Origin: Mercurialis annua
Lineage: Eukaryota > Streptophyta > Magnoliopsida > Malpighiales > Euphorbiaceae
Direction of reading: 5' to 3'
Length of the DNA stretch: 64,000 nt
Assembly (NCBI RefSeq): GCF_937616625.2
Contig: NC_065574.1
Span: 1,922,001-1,986,000 of the forward strand
Shown here in pieces: positions 37,301 to 52,212 of this stretch (its first letter is position 1; each line of letters opens with the position of its first letter). Both the position numbers and the translations under genes were made by a program. The notes beneath the pieces are model-generated. The model saw only the letters and a program-made list of their open reading frames with translations, was not told the DNA's origin and made no database searches.

Positions 37301-40300
37301 GGTACTCTTCATTTTTTTAATGTGATGTATGATTCATTGTAAAGTCATTTGCATCCACTAATGCATGATTGTGAGCTTGCTGCAGATTTTTTTTTCTTCT
37401 CTTTTTTCCTTTCTTCATTTCAGCAGTTCGTACATGCCACACTTCCATTTTTTGACGTGTGATGTCAATGCACAGGTTGAGAAGAATGTATTTGCTGCTT
37501 TCTATTCTGGAGAAAAATCTAAAACAAAAATACTCAAAATATGTGAAGCTTTTGGGGCAAATCGTTATTCATTCACTGAGGATGTTGGCAAGCAAAACCA
37601 GATGATCACTGAAGTATGATTTTACTCTTGTTTTTTATACTCTTTCTACCTTGTGCATAATTACCTTTCTTGATTGGTATATGACTGAAGTTTTCTGCAT
37701 TTCCTCTATCTTTTATGTTTATGATATGGTTTGACTTATGTTATTACTCCCATTTTCAGGTCTCAGGAAGAATCTCAGAGTTGAAGACTACCATAGATGC
37801 GGGATTGGTTCATCGGACCAGTTTGTTGCAGACAATCAGTGATCAATTCGTGCAGTGGAACACTATGGTCTGTATTGTGTTCTCATCTATGCACCCACAT
37901 ATACAAATACACCTGCTAGAAAGACAAACCGACCCTTCTGTTCTTTTCACATCCTTGTGAAACTTTGATATATTTTTTTCATCATGGCATCATGCTTGTT
38001 GCTTGTTTAAGATGCTTCATTCACTTCATTTACTTTCTCTCACCGAGTAATCAAATTGTGAGTGTAGCTTCCAGTGATCAAATTGGCAGTATGTTCTTTC
38101 TCTCATTAATAATTATAATAATTCAAAAAGCTTGAAACATGAAGCAGTTTCATTATAAAGCAATTGTATCTTTGCATTTAGTATGATTACTGATCAGATC
38201 TGAGACTTCCCATCATCAACTTCTCACTTTTATTGAAATGTAACATGTCTTGTATGGTTAATTCTTTCACATGTGTGTTTCATGGTGTTTGCTTTTTTGG
38301 AGTGTATTCAATCATTAATGAACTCTTTGAACTCATACAGGTGAGGAAGGAGAAATCTGTCTATCACACTCTGAACATGCTTAGTCTTGATGTAACAAAA
38401 AAGTGTCTTGTCGCTGAGGGATGGAGTCCTATTTTTGCCTCAAAGCAGGTGGATGTGGATCGTTTGGCTTTAGTGAAAAATGAGCTTTTTCTGCCATTTA
38501 CAACATGCAAATAAAGTATATGCTTGGGATCACAAGTAAACAAATTTTGAACTTGACTCATGCAGATCCAGGAAGCATTACAACGAGCTGCATTTGATTC
38601 CAATTCACAGGTTGGATCCATTTTCCAGGTGCTGCACGCAAAGGAATCACCACCTACATATTTTCGCACAAATAAGTTTACTTCTGCTTTTCAAGAAATT
38701 GTCGATGCATATGGGTGAGTTTTGGTTTAAAGTACTCTTATGTACATCTTTTGGTTACATTGCTAATTTAAGTAACTCAGCTACATTGTACTGTGATTGA
38801 TCTCATTTGAGCCGCCTATAGTTGTCCCCTCTGATCATCCGACTTAGATGCTTCATGCTGTTCATCCGCATGCATTTGTTATTGCTGGAAGAGTAACATT
38901 GTGTATATGAACATTGCTTATTAACAAGTCTTCCCAATAGAAAACGGCACCCAAGTTAGAGATGCAATCTTTGCAGTTTTGATAATAAGTATCATGTAGA
39001 TATGGTTTAATTACAAATTGGCAGTGATAAAAAGGAAAAAGGGTCATGTATGCCCCTAACGTTTGTGTTTAGGATCATCTATGCCCTCATGGTTCGGAAA
39101 GGTGCATATATGCCTCTAACGTTTTTAAATGGGCTCGTTTAGGCCACTAAGGATCATATATGCCCCTAACCGTGTTAAGCGCGAGGTCCTAATTGAGTCC
39201 ATTTAAAAACGTTAGGGGCATATATGCACCTTTTCGAACCATGAGGACGTAGATGATCCTGAGCCCAAACGTTGGGGGCATATATGACCCTTATGCTAAT
39301 AAAAATAATGACTGATGACCAAAAAAAAACTCCTGAACTTTAAAATATATTTCAATTGTATCCAATCTTTGCAGTTTTTTTTGTAATTGAATCTTTTTCA
39401 GTTTTCTTTTGATTCTAATCATTATGGTCTAATCAAAATAAATTCCGGTTAGTATTCTTTACATATCATACCATGTGGCACCGGACCTAAAAAATATAAA
39501 GGGTAAAAAAGTTCTAATGACCAGAAATGATATCATATTTTTTCAATTGAACTATATGAAAATAATTTCAAAATTTATGGTTTTTTCGATTAGGAATTTT
39601 TTTGCATTTAAATTTTCAGGTCCGATGCCTAGTGGGACGCCATGTAAAAAATACTCGCCGAAATTTCTTTCAATTTGAACGAATTGGTGAAACTGAAAAG
39701 ATTGGATGTAATTGACCAACGCTTCAAAGTTAATTTTTTTTTTGTAGTAATTAGGCCTAATAATAAATACACAATAAGAATGTGGTTTACAAGCCAAGCG
39801 CAAATCTTGCTTTTGCATATGGCCTATGATGTGGCAGGTCATGCACACACTAAAACCAAAAGTTGCTGCTCTGAGATTTAAGCATCTTGAATTACACCAG
39901 CATCTGCACATAAGCTGTTGGACATGCATGCATGTGTATGTTCATTTGTTTATAAATTGGTCTTTTTTATTTGATTTCATTAACGAAGTACAGTTCACTG
40001 GTAGAAATAAGATGGTGTTTGTTCATGTGATTGCAGGGTGGCCAAGTATCAAGAAGCTAATCCTGGTGTATTTACTGTCGTTACGTTCCCTTTTCTTTTT
40101 GCTGTCATGTTTGGTGATTGGGGGCACGGAATATGCTTGTTACTTGCAACTTCAATCTTTCTAATTAAGGAAAAAAAACTTTCCAGCCAGGTGAACTCCT
40201 CTTGACTTGTTATCATCATGAATATATCATGCGTAGCTTGCTTTCTATCTTCTTCTGTAACATTGGCCTCACAAAGTCTTAAATGATCTTTCACCTTTCA

Positions 40301-42534
40301 AATTCATTTAGGGATGTGATGGCAGATGAATTTTCTTCTTTATCCTTCTACTCATATGTGCTCTTTAATGAGAATAAAGTCAGTTGTTGATTCTGTATCT
40401 TGAAAATTATCTAACATTTTTTCTTGTGAACAACAGAAACTTGGGGATATCACTGAAATGGCTTTTGGTGGCCGTTATGTTATCTTAATGATGTCGCTTT
40501 TCTCGATTTACACTGGCTTGATCTATAATGAATTCTTCTCGGTCCCCTTTGAGCTGTTTGGTCGTTCAGCATATGAATGTCGCGATATTTCCTGCAGGTA
40601 TTGACTTAAGCCTTTGATACATTCTCTAATTTCATTTTCTATGAACTTTAAACTAAATGCCAGCACTTCGTGCATGTTTCTTCAGGGATGCTACTACTGA
40701 AGGATTGATTAAAGTGGGTCCTGCATATCCATTTGGTGTGGATCCGGTGTGGCATGGCTCTCGCAGTGAACTGCCATTTCTCAACTCTCTGAAGATGAAA
40801 ATGTCAATCCTACTTGGAGTTGCTCAGATGAATCTTGGAATAATAATGAGTTTCTTTAATGCATTGTATTTCAAGAGTAGCATTAATGTTTGGTAAGTTT
40901 AACAACATGGAGACCACCGGCTTCATTATCCTTCACTTTTTTCTGCAGTTATGGAAGCAGTGAAGTATTTTGTGTGGTTAAGGAAAAATTCTATTCTTTT
41001 TTCAGGTTTCAGTTTATTCCCCAAATTATATTTTTAAACAGCTTGTTTGGCTATTTATCACTCCTTATCATTGTGAAGTGGTGCACTGGTTCTCAAGCAG
41101 ATTTATACCATGTAATGATATACATGTTCTTGAGCCCAACAGATGAGTTGGGGGAAAACGAACTTTTCCCTGGTCAAAGAACAGCTCAGGTTGGTCCTAT
41201 CGATTCAATACTTACACTTACATACCCATTATATATCGATCATGGATGCACACAACTCTAATTTTTTTTATCCTTTCTTATGTTCTTAGCTTGTTCTATT
41301 ATTATTGGCTCTTGTTTCCGTACCATGGATGCTGCTTCCAAAGCCTTTTCTTTTGAAGAAGCAACACGAAAATGTATGTTGTGGTTTTCCATTTAATAAG
41401 TTTATTATCAGATATGTTTATAAACACATAAAACTTTTTCCTTTTTTTGATTCTTTTGGTCTTGTTTTTAGAGGCACCAAGGCCAGTCATACATACCACT
41501 CGAGACCAGCGAAGAGTCTCTTCAAGTGGAGGTGAACCATGATTCTCATGGCCATGAGGAATTTGAGTTCAGTGAAGTTTTTGTGCATCAGTTGATACAT
41601 ACTATTGAGTTTGTACTTGGAGCAGTCTCAAACACAGCTTCTTACCTTCGTTTATGGGCACTTAGGTATGCATATATGAATATGAAACAAAGAAATACTT
41701 TTGATTCTGTTCAAATTTTTGGCCATTTTTAGTTCGCATATTGAATAGAATAGCTATTCCTAAGTAATTAAATGGATATTCTTCTGTTCTTAGGAGAATA
41801 CTTATTCTACAGAAACTAGAATTATAATATGATGAAAGTACTATTATTTATCTAAAACATGAACTAAAGAAAGGAATAGCTGGCTTGTTAGAAGAATGCT
41901 GTAATTCCCCTATTTCCTGAAAATATTTCAATAATTGACTTTTGTGTAATTTCTTCTCATAATCTTTCATTTTATTTGAATATGTGTTGATCTTTTTAAA
42001 GAGACATAAATTTATTATTTATCTTGTATTATTCTTTCTGCAGTCTTGCCCACTCAGAGTTGTCAACTGTATTTTATGAGAAGGTTCTTCTCCTTAGTAT
42101 GGGGTAAGTTAAAGTCTCCGATGGCTCTTCACGGTTCAGTAAAGCAATTTAAGCATCATGCACATGTCACTCTTTTTTTTTATTTCACTTTTAAGTCAAT
42201 ATTTTTGAATTCATCTTGGCAAGAGATTTGGATACTCTGTTTTATTGGTTAGCGGTTATCAGAAATATGAAGACTTTTGCATAAATGATGATTACAATGA
42301 TCGGTGACCCTGCTTCATGCTTATCACAGGTTCAACAATGTACTCATCCTTATTGTTGGGGTCATCATCTTTATCTTTGCAACTGTCGGTGTGTTGTTGG
42401 TGATGGAAACTCTAAGTGCATTCTTACATGCTTTGCGTCTTCATTGGGTGGAATTCCAAAACAAGTTCTATGAGGGCGATGGTTATAAGTTTCTTCCTTT
42501 TTCATTTGCATTGGTTGGTGATGAAGATGAATGA
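34378..42534 (+). CDS. VHA-a: V-type proton ATPase subunit a, tonoplast type (VHA-a2/a3-like)
   Basis: Subunit a of the membrane V0 sector; it forms the proton half-channels against the c-ring and anchors the stator. Exons: 34378-34539, 34920-34964, 35421-35543, 35634-35741, 36500-36610, 36698-36871, 37476-37613, 37760-37867, 38341-38448, 38566-38714, 40037-40190, 40437-40597, 40686-40892, 41006-41189, 41290-41373, 41472-41665, 42044-42103, 42330-42534. All splice in frame with GT-AG to 824 aa, the usual length. The N-terminal half is cytosolic ([37 protein letters not shown]); the C-terminal half is membrane-bound ([35 protein letters not shown]). The essential arginine lies in YLRLWALSLAHSEL (Arg732). 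The [12 protein letters not shown] start resembles vacuolar isoforms. Intron 10 carries a foldback MITE. The 34181-34377 interval must hold the promoter core or leader, directly after a MULE. Confidence 0.96.
39040..39291. mobile_element. Foldback MITE in intron 10 of VHA-a
   Basis: About 252 bp of inverted arms: AGGGTCATGTATGCCCCTAACG on one side and its mirror GGGGGCATATATGACCCT on the other, with inner pairs around ACGTTTTTAAATGG. The terminal sequence is related to that of the MULE at 61810-62930. No target duplication is obvious. Confidence 0.7.
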
Positions 42535-42857
42535 TGCATTCACGATTAGCATCAAAGTCGGTGGTGCTCAATGTGCATAGGTATGAAATGATTTATCTTG
42601 ATATTTATTCATTTGAACATGATCAAATGTGATCGTTGCCATTTCGAGCACTGCTCCGTTCCGTTCCGGATATTTCTATTGGAATGAATGAGCAGTTTTC
42701 TCTGTTTGGCGGGTGAGTTATTGTGTTGAAAAATTCTATCCTACACATATTGTATGTGGCGGTTCTGGCCGAGTGTAATAATGAGCATATTTAATTTATT
42801 TCAACCTTTAAGTTATTGTTTTATTTAATAAATAAAACATATAGCCTCATTGAAAGT

Positions 42858-42890
42858 TATTATTATTATTATTATTACTATTATTATTAT
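42858..42890. repeat. ATT microsatellite
   Basis: About eleven TAT/ATT triplets with one interruption (TACTAT), about 320 bp after the VHA-a stop codon. Confidence 0.9.
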
Positions 42891-43250
42891 TTTTGATATT
42901 GGTGCATTGGAAATTTAGCATGGACTTTCACAGTTATGCTGCTTATGCTGTCATGCAGAATTTACTGATTATGTTCCCGTTTGCTGCTTCAAGGATTTTA
43001 AAGTGTTCTAAAACCAAATGACTTGGTTTGTTTCTGTATCTTTAAAATTAACCAATTTTGTAAAATTTATTTGAACAAAACAAAGAAGAATGATATCCTA
43101 ACAAGTAACAACGTAAGTTAAATAATTTTTTTAGACGAGTTAGAACCAAAAAGGCTTGATAATCCAAATATATCTTACCTTTTCGATTTTATTTATGGTC
43201 TAAATTTGTAAAATCGTCAATTTTATCATATTGTTAGAATTTAAGTGGAA

Positions 43251-43982
43251 AAAAAGTCAAATATGTTCTCATTGCTTTTATATTATTTCAATTTGTCTGT
43301 TTTCATACAAATTTTTCAAGCATGAAGCAATATAAACGATATTTGTGCATTTTTTTTGTTCCAATTTAAACAAATGGCTATAATTAAAATTGGCTAAAGT
43401 TAATGACTTAAGTGACAATATGTATCCTCAACTTGTAAGCAATAGGCAATTAACACATAAATTAACTTTGTGCGCAAATCAGTATATAAACTTGGTGATT
43501 ATGGCAATTTGCCCCCTCAATTTGTAATTTAATTATCTTTTAAATTGACAATTTATCCCCTTAACTTGTAAGTTAATTTTCCAAAATGGGCTAATTGCCC
43601 ATAATCACCAAGTTCCAAAAAGTCAAATATGTTCTTCCTGTTTTTATATTATTTCAATTTGTCTTTTTTTTCATACAAATTTTTCAAGCATGAAGCAATG
43701 TAAAAGGTATATTTGTCCATTTTTTTTGTTCCAATTTAAACAAATAGCTATAATTAAAATTGGCTAAAGTTAAAAGACTTGGCAATATGCCCCCTCAACT
43801 TGTAAACAATGGGCAATTAACACATAGATTAATTTTGTGGGCAAATCAGTATACAAACTTGGTGATTATGGGCAATTTGTCCCCTCAATTTGTAATTTAA
43901 TTGTCTTTTAAATTAACAATTTATCCCCTTAACTTGTAAGTTAATTTTCCAAAATGAGCTAATAGTCCATAATTACCAAGTT
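43251..43982. repeat. Tandem duplication, 366-bp unit
   Basis: Two copies start with AAAAAGTCAAATATGTTC at 43251 and 43617. Both contain TTTTTCAAGCATGAAGCAAT and TAACTTGTAAGTTAATTTTCC and differ by scattered changes. Each unit holds inverted segments around CAACTTGTAA and TTACAAGTTA, so each is probably a MITE-derived foldback. Non-coding. Confidence 0.8.
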
Positions 43983-44143
43983 CGTATACTGATTTGCTAA
44001 CAAAATTAATTTATTTGTTAATTGCTCATTACTTACAAGTTAAAAGGGCAAATTTTCCGGCAAAAAAAAGGATAAATTGCTATTTAACTCTAAAATTAAA
44101 GATTTTGAAAGTTTAGGTCATAAACTAAAAAAAGTCGAAAAGG

Positions 44144-44168
44144 TATATATATATATATATATATATAT
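44144..44168. repeat. TA microsatellite
   Basis: About twelve uninterrupted TA dinucleotides. The flanking DNA has no gene. Confidence 0.95.
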
Positions 44169-44463
44169 TTGTAAATATATTGTAAAATGATGTGACATTT
44201 GTGGTATTGGATCTTAATTTAGATAATTCATGATTCTTGACAAAGCCATTAAGAAAATGCGTCCTAAGCTTTTCTGACAAGGACCACAAAAGCACGGGAA
44301 TTTCCAAGAACTTTCTACCAGGCAAATATTCTGAAATTGTAATTTACCAAACTGACAATTTTTTTGTGACAAAATTAACTATCTTAACAGCATTTGTTGC
44401 GAGTAATGCTTTGAATACCTCATACCCCATAGAATCGCCATTTACACCCGATATGGGGGCATT

Positions 44464-45001
44464 TAGGGCCTGTTTGATTATATGTGTTTGGTGAGATTTG
44501 ATTAGTTGTTGCTGTTTATATATAAAATAACCATAAAAGATATATTTTTTTGTTTATTAAACTATAAATATATTATATTATATAATATTTAATAAAAATA
44601 TTAATTATTATTTTTTTATAAGAGACAATATTTAGTTTAGATTTATTTAGAGATTTTTTTGATAAATTTATGATTTATTTTAAAAAATATTATTAAATTA
44701 TAATTGTTTTAATATAAATAAAATAATCTTATATAATTTATAAACAATTAGAGTATTAAAAAATAATTTACATTATTTTATATATTAAAAAAAGAATATA
44801 TTTTGTCTAAATAATTAAAAGAACTGAAACAGCTATCAGCTGTTGGCAAAAAGCTGCAAAATAGAGTTTTTCAAACAGCAGCTGTTGGAGGTTCAAAAAG
44901 CTTCAAAAAATTCCTAAAATAATCTCACCAAACACTTTAGTAAAGATTTTTGAAAAGTAAAAACTAAAACCTCCACCAAAAAGCTGAACCAAACACCACC
45001 T
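44464..45001. mobile_element. Possible hAT-like foldback MITE; gene-free DNA to 46093
   Basis: The left end GGGCCTGTTTGATTATATG and GTTTGGTGAGATT pair loosely with the right-end AATCTCACCAAACACTTTAG and AACCAAACACCACC. No clean 8-bp duplication was found, so the boundaries are uncertain. About 44250-44350 resembles the 3' flank of the protease gene (shared GGAATTTCCAAGAA), perhaps a relic of an older duplication. 45002-46093 shows no gene. Confidence 0.45.
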
Positions 45002-46093
45002 TATTATCAACACGATTGAGTACACAAGGCGCAGTACTTTCTATATTTTTTTCAAGAATCATTGTGTTACTAAACTTGTGTTTCTCATAGATGATCAGTG
45101 GAGTAGCTTTTAATTGAAATTAAGAGAAATAAGATGTAATATTTTACATAAAGATTAAAATTTAGGGATGGACATGTTTTTTCATATATAACATTCACTT
45201 AAGGCAGATTGAAGGATTTTGAAGGAACAGAATGCATGAATTCCGCACAATCCGTAAATTTCACCGAAATTCATGGTTTGGTATGAAAAAATAACATGAG
45301 AATACATAAATTTTTAAAATTCTTCAAACTTATAAATCTATCATTAAAATTTCACCTTTTAGGTAAGAAAGTTGAAGTCCATGATTTTTTATGCATAATG
45401 AATTGTGTCATTTTATTATTCTAATATATCTCCATAAATTCATGAATTTTATATTCATTGCAAACAGTAAATTTATAAATCTGTGAATTTTACATCACTA
45501 ATTTAAAATTCATCCATGAATTTTTAAAAATTCTCAATCTAATTGGTGCCAATTGTGATTTTTTCTTTTAAATTAGGTAGCTAAACCACTGATGATTTTG
45601 GATGAGAAAGAACGCGCCAAGATTTGCGAATCCTCCCGATTCTTACCATACGTATGATCGATAACTTTATATGAAAAGTGATGATTGGCTAGCTAGTATA
45701 TGAAAAGTGATATACCATGCTTCATCAATGGGATGGGATATTAATCAATTTTGAAATATAATACAGCAGCAATTATGGGGAAAACAAAGAACTATTATGT
45801 CTTATCCGATATGATTGGATCTTTTACAATTAGCTTATTTCAATATGACAAAGCAAAGAACAGCTTAGGAGAAATCCTGACAAAGTGACAAAGCAGAGCA
45901 TAGGAAATTTATATGAAAATTCAATCCACATAATTAATCTGTTCTGAAAGCAACCGTCCAAAGCATAGGAATTTCCAAGAAATTTCCATCAAATGCTTTG
46001 AGCAAATATGACAAGTACATAATTTGAGATTTAAATTATCAAACTGAAACTGCATATGTACAAAAGTTCCAATTATTAGCAACCAGCCAACTT

Positions 46094-47974
<1,881 letters not shown>

Positions 47975-48017
47975 TGGTGAAGGTTAGGTAAGAGTAAACC
48001 AACGGGATGAAGTGTGA

Positions 48018-48026
48018 TTATATATA
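48018..48026 (-). promoter_or_regulatory. TATA box of the cysteine protease gene
   Basis: The minus strand reads TATATATAA about 45 bp upstream of the ATG, implying a short leader of roughly 15-20 nt. Confidence 0.6.
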
Positions 48027-48942
48027 CACAGAGACGGATTTGTATTATACGTATTTTGAACGTATAGTTATTAATTTACTAATACATCCTTAAAGTTTTA
48101 TGTATTATTAATATATCCTTCTACTTTTATTGATGAGCAAAATATATAAATACATCTCCTTTTCGAAAAAGAACATATTTATCTCCTAGTACCCTTATAA
48201 TAAATTTTATAAAATTGAATTCTTGACAAAAAAAATGATAATTTTGATAATACTTTATATGTAAATTAATATTGGTGCTTAATGCTTATTAAATACATGT
48301 AAAATTAATGATTAAAAATGTAATTATATTTTTCTTCCAAAAAAAGAAATTACATTAATATTAAAAATTAATTGATTCAGTATTATTCATATGAAAAATT
48401 GATTCAGTATTATTCATATGAAAGTATTAAAATATTTTATTCGAGCATAATTACTAGTGTTATTTTATTAGATTGGGTATTGATTCTGCTCTTGTTAGAC
48501 TTATACACGTAGTTTTTTTCATCAAATATGAGCTTGTCTTAGGTTCGTATTTTTTATTAGAACTTAATTTTTCAAATTAAAATTAAAAAATTATCTATAT
48601 TTTAAAAAAATATGGTTCTAGTCGTATTAAATTAATTTATTAACCAATGATTTTAATAGCGAATATTAGGTTAGAACCAAATCAAGATCAGATATAGAGT
48701 TGCATTCAAAAGAGTCAAGTCAGTTGGATTCGGAATAAAGTGTAAACTAAATTAGAGTAGAAATTAAAGTGATTAATATAAATACTAAAATGTACGTTAT
48801 GAACATTTTGCTGGTGTTTAAGTAATTAACCCGTATAAGATAACAGACTGGTAGCTTAGAAGGCAGCTACCCGTCTAAAAAGGTTCACTTTGCTGGGGAT
48901 AACTTAAGGAGTTGGACAAGCTTGCTACCAATTAAAGAAAGA

Positions 48943-48948
48943 CACGTG
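48943..48948. promoter_or_regulatory. G-box/ABRE-like CACGTG upstream of the protease
   Basis: GACACGTGGA is a palindromic bZIP/bHLH site in the conserved plant context ACACGTGG, about 970 bp before the protease ATG. Use by this gene is an inference from distance and family behaviour only. The remaining DNA from 48030 to 49164 shows no gene. Confidence 0.35.
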
Positions 48949-49164
48949 GAAAAGATTGAGTGTTGGGTTTGAATAGTTAATTGATTGGTGGGCTGCTCTG
49001 GAATTCTGTTGTGTTTTTTTGCGCATAGAAAGGATAAAAGCCGAAAGAAAAAGGATTAGATTTTTGGAAAATTATGAATGTGGACCGAATTTGGATGCAT
49101 AAACATAACGGACTCCATTTTACTAATTTTTTTTATTAAATATAGTAAAAATTATTACATTATA

Positions 49165-49440
49165 CTCCATCCGTTCCATAATATTTATCGCATTTAGAAA
49201 TTATTTTAAGTCCATAATATTTGTCATATTTAAAATGTTAAGAGAGCATTTATTGTTATTTTTCAAATTTATTCCTAGCAATAAATAATTTAGTAAGAAT
49301 AAAAAAAATTAGCCAAACATAAAAAAATTGAAATTAATATGGACAATTTAATAAAAAAGCATATAGATCAAGACACATTTATTACTTTCTTAATTTATGT
49401 GAAATAGTCAAATGCGACAAATATTATGGATCGGAGGGAG
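49165..49440. mobile_element. Stowaway-type MITE
   Basis: 276 bp, ends CTCCATCCGTTCCATAATAT and its mirror ATATTATGGATCGGAGGGAG, flanked by TA (49163-49164 and 49441-49442). A CGCATTT inner word is shared with the other members nearby. Confidence 0.88.
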
Positions 49441-49447
49441 TATTTTT

Positions 49448-49842
49448 TGGCTAAACCCATTTTGAGGTCCATAAACTATACAATTTTGGTTCATCGGGTT
49501 CCTCAACTTCTATTTGGCTTCCTCAGATCCCTAAACTTTTATTTTTTGGTTCATCAGACCTTCAAAATATATTTGACTTACTCCCTAAATTTTTGTTTTT
49601 TGGTTCATTAGGTTCTTTAAGGGAGATCCATTTAAGAACTTAATGAAGTAAAAAAAATAAAAATTTAAGGATCGAAGGAATCAAAAAACAAGAGTTTAGG
49701 GATCTGAGGAAGCCAAAAAAAATTGAGGGACCTGATGAACCAAAAAAATAAAAGTTTAAGGACTTGAGGAAGCCAAATAAAAGTTGAGGGACCTAATGAA
49801 CAAAAAACGTATAATTTAGGGACCTTAAAATAGGTTTAGCCT
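49448..49842. mobile_element. Foldback MITE next to the Stowaway copy
   Basis: Left arm GGCTAAACCCATTTTGAGGTCC with repeated TTGGTTCATC words; right arm mirrors it, ending GGACCTTAAAATAGGTTTAGCC. Internally each arm repeats a ~45-bp module (CCTCAACTT, GGCTTCCTCAG). Non-coding; target duplication unclear. Confidence 0.7.
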
Positions 49843-50041
49843 ATTTTTTTTAAAAGAAAAACATATATATTAAGATAGCACTATCTTAATATTTAAACGT
49901 AAAAATACGAAATAGGGTGCAAGCGACGAAATTATAAAGTCGTGGTGCTATTGAAAAGAAAAAAGTAAAAGTCGATAGTTTTTAAGAGAATTAGCCTTTT
50001 ATGAATTTTATAAAATTATTCATATTACATATAAAAATATA

Positions 50042-50504
50042 CTCCCTTTGGTGCATAATATTTGTCGCATTTGACTTTGACACAAGAACTAAGAAAACAA
50101 TTAATATGTTTAATTTATAAACACTTTTACTAAATTAACCCTACATTGAAACTTGATTACATTTATGACTCTCATTTTCATTTGTTTATTGTATTCTCTC
50201 AATTAATAATTATACAACGCAACGGTTGCGCCACGTCATTCGTACAACAAACCAATGAGGCGTTAGCCATGTGCAAATGTTTAATGATAAAAAAATAAGT
50301 AATAAATAAAGATTCCCTATCGCAAATGATTATTGGCTTGTTGTAAAAATGACATGGCATATCCGTTGTGTGGGATAAACACTCTCTTTCAATAAATTAA
50401 TAGAGTGCAAATATGGAAAAATAACCTCTTGATATTATAACATAATAAATATTATGGATCAAAAAAATTTCTCAAATGCAACAAATATTATGGACCGGAG
50501 GGAG
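50042..50504. mobile_element. Stowaway MITE containing a nested smaller element
   Basis: Ends CTCCCTTTGGTGCATAATAT and ATATTATGGACCGGAGGGAG with TA flanks (50040-50041, 50505-50506). It is about 190 bp longer than its relative because of an insert at about 50205-50385 (inner ends CGCAACGGTTGCGCCACGTC and ATGACATGGCATATCCGTTG), which is related to 25930-26090. Confidence 0.75.
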
Positions 50505-50520
50505 TAAAGATTAGAAGGTG

Positions 50521-50787
50521 CTCCCTTCGGTGCATAATATTTGTCGCATTTAGCCATTTCACATAGATTAAGAAACTAATAAATGTCTTGATTTGTATAT
50601 ATTTTTACTAAATTGTCCATATTAATTACCAATAGTTTTATGTTTGATTAATGCTTCTACCCTTACTAAATTATTTATGCTAGAGATAAATTTGAAAAAA
50701 AACAATTAATATTTTTTTAAAATTTTAATGTGACAAATATTATGGATAACAAAAGAATTTCAAATGGGACAAATATTATGGACCGGA
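50521..50787. mobile_element. Degenerate Stowaway MITE
   Basis: Begins CTCCCTTCGGTGCATAATAT and ends GACAAATATTATGGACCGGA; the final GGGAG and the TA on the left are lost. Its left end lies 16 bp after the previous copy, giving a three-member cluster with 49165 and 50042. Confidence 0.75.
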
Positions 50788-51042
50788 AATTAAATCAACA
50801 TTTTATATTTGATAAACATGTGGAACACTAAACACCAAGCTTCAGTTTTATCATAGAAATGAAACTATCCCATTTTTCCAAGTACGTGTCCAAATATCCT
50901 TTTTCTCCATGCAGCATTCTTCTTCTTCAGAGAGTGGGAATGAATTCTATTACGAGAGTCTTAAAGGACGATGGCATGCTGCCTGGCTGCTAAACCTATT
51001 GACGTACTGAACTAGCAATCACAGCAGAACAATATTCTAAAC

Positions 51043-52212
51043 CTGTTGCATAATCTGTGGAAATTCAGAGCAAAGAGTCTTCCGTCCATGATCATCAAAT
51101 ATCTTCTCCAAAGTAATCTCTTGCAAAGCAACTAAAGTCGTCTCCAACATGTCAAGTCCCGCTTGGTTTGCAAAAGTGAAGACCGGCAATGCCTGCATTT
51201 TCTATAGCCTTTAAATCAGACTGGCCCAACAAGGAAATAATCTAGAACTGGATGAAATTGGAAATATAAATGCAAATGCATATAAGCTCAAACTAAAAAG
51301 AAGCTCACTATATTTGCAACTTATAATGTCAACAATACCAAATTATAAATTTGAAAGATGATGATGACAAATAATCTTGTTTCCTCAGTTTCGATATCTT
51401 CATCAAATAAGGGATTTATAAAAGAAAGCAACTATAAAGAGTCTCTAGCACAGAAAATGATGCTGCTACAATAGATAAGTAGCGAAAATTTTACTCCACG
51501 TATCATAAAAGCATAATGTTGATACTGGATAGTCCAGTCTCATTTCTAAGAATTAAAAGACATATTCAGGAACCAAAGTTTCCCAGTCAGGCAATGTCAT
51601 TCATGAAAAGATGATAAAATTTCAGTCGCACCTTTAGAGAGCAGCACATGATAGCATCAGAGTTATGCCATGGAGTTTTGAGGACGGATTCGCCTCCTTC
51701 ACTGCTAGTTTTGAGTAAATCTACACCCATGTAGCACCTGCAAAGTAATGAGCATGCCATCAAGTAAAACATGAATCTCAGTAGAACACTAATTAGGCAA
51801 AAGGAATTCAAACTGCATAATAGTACGGAAAATATATTAATGTCTCACAATCAAGCATCAGATGAACAACATACATATAAAGCCACACAAATTGGCGGCA
51901 AGTGCATGCAGCATACCTATAATTCTGGCAGATCCAACGAGCAAGTATCTCTTCCTCCGGAGTGCAAAGTGGTGTTCGAAGTCCAGCATGAGACCCCAAA
52001 TTAGGAGGAGTTAGTGCTAATGCAACTCGCTGAACAGATGATATGATGCTCCAAAAAAGGTATGGAATAGAAAATCAATGTAACCAAACTCAGCTTACCT
52101 TTGGAGAATCAAGGGAAATAATACGAAAGCCAGAAGGTAAAAAAGAGGTGCATCATCAGCAAAGGATGCATCTACAGGTGCCCACAGCATTCTCATCCAT
52201 CCCACTGCAAGG
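51043..52212 (-). pseudogene. HD-ZIP III transcription factor fragment (MEKHLA region)
   Basis: Four exon relics on the minus strand match the C-terminal part of REVOLUTA/PHABULOSA/ATHB8-type proteins. 52099-52212: CSGMDENAVGT, then PVDASFADDAP and PSGFRIISLDSPK, with a deletion between the first two and a frameshift in the poly-T before PSGF. About 51917-52046: SSVQRVALALTPPNLGSHAG and TPEEEILARWICQNYR, missing its 5' part. 51632-51737: MGVDLLKTSSEGGESVLKT and WHNSDAIMCCSLK. 51043-51192: ALPVFTFANQAGLDMLETTL to EFPQIMQQ, exactly 50 codons. The final exon (GFACLQGG to the end in the family) is missing and the frame closes on TAG. The homeodomain, leucine zipper and START domain are absent. 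Introns are kept, so this is a genomic duplicate, not a retrocopy. It lies just downstream of RBFA on the same strand. Confidence 0.88.
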
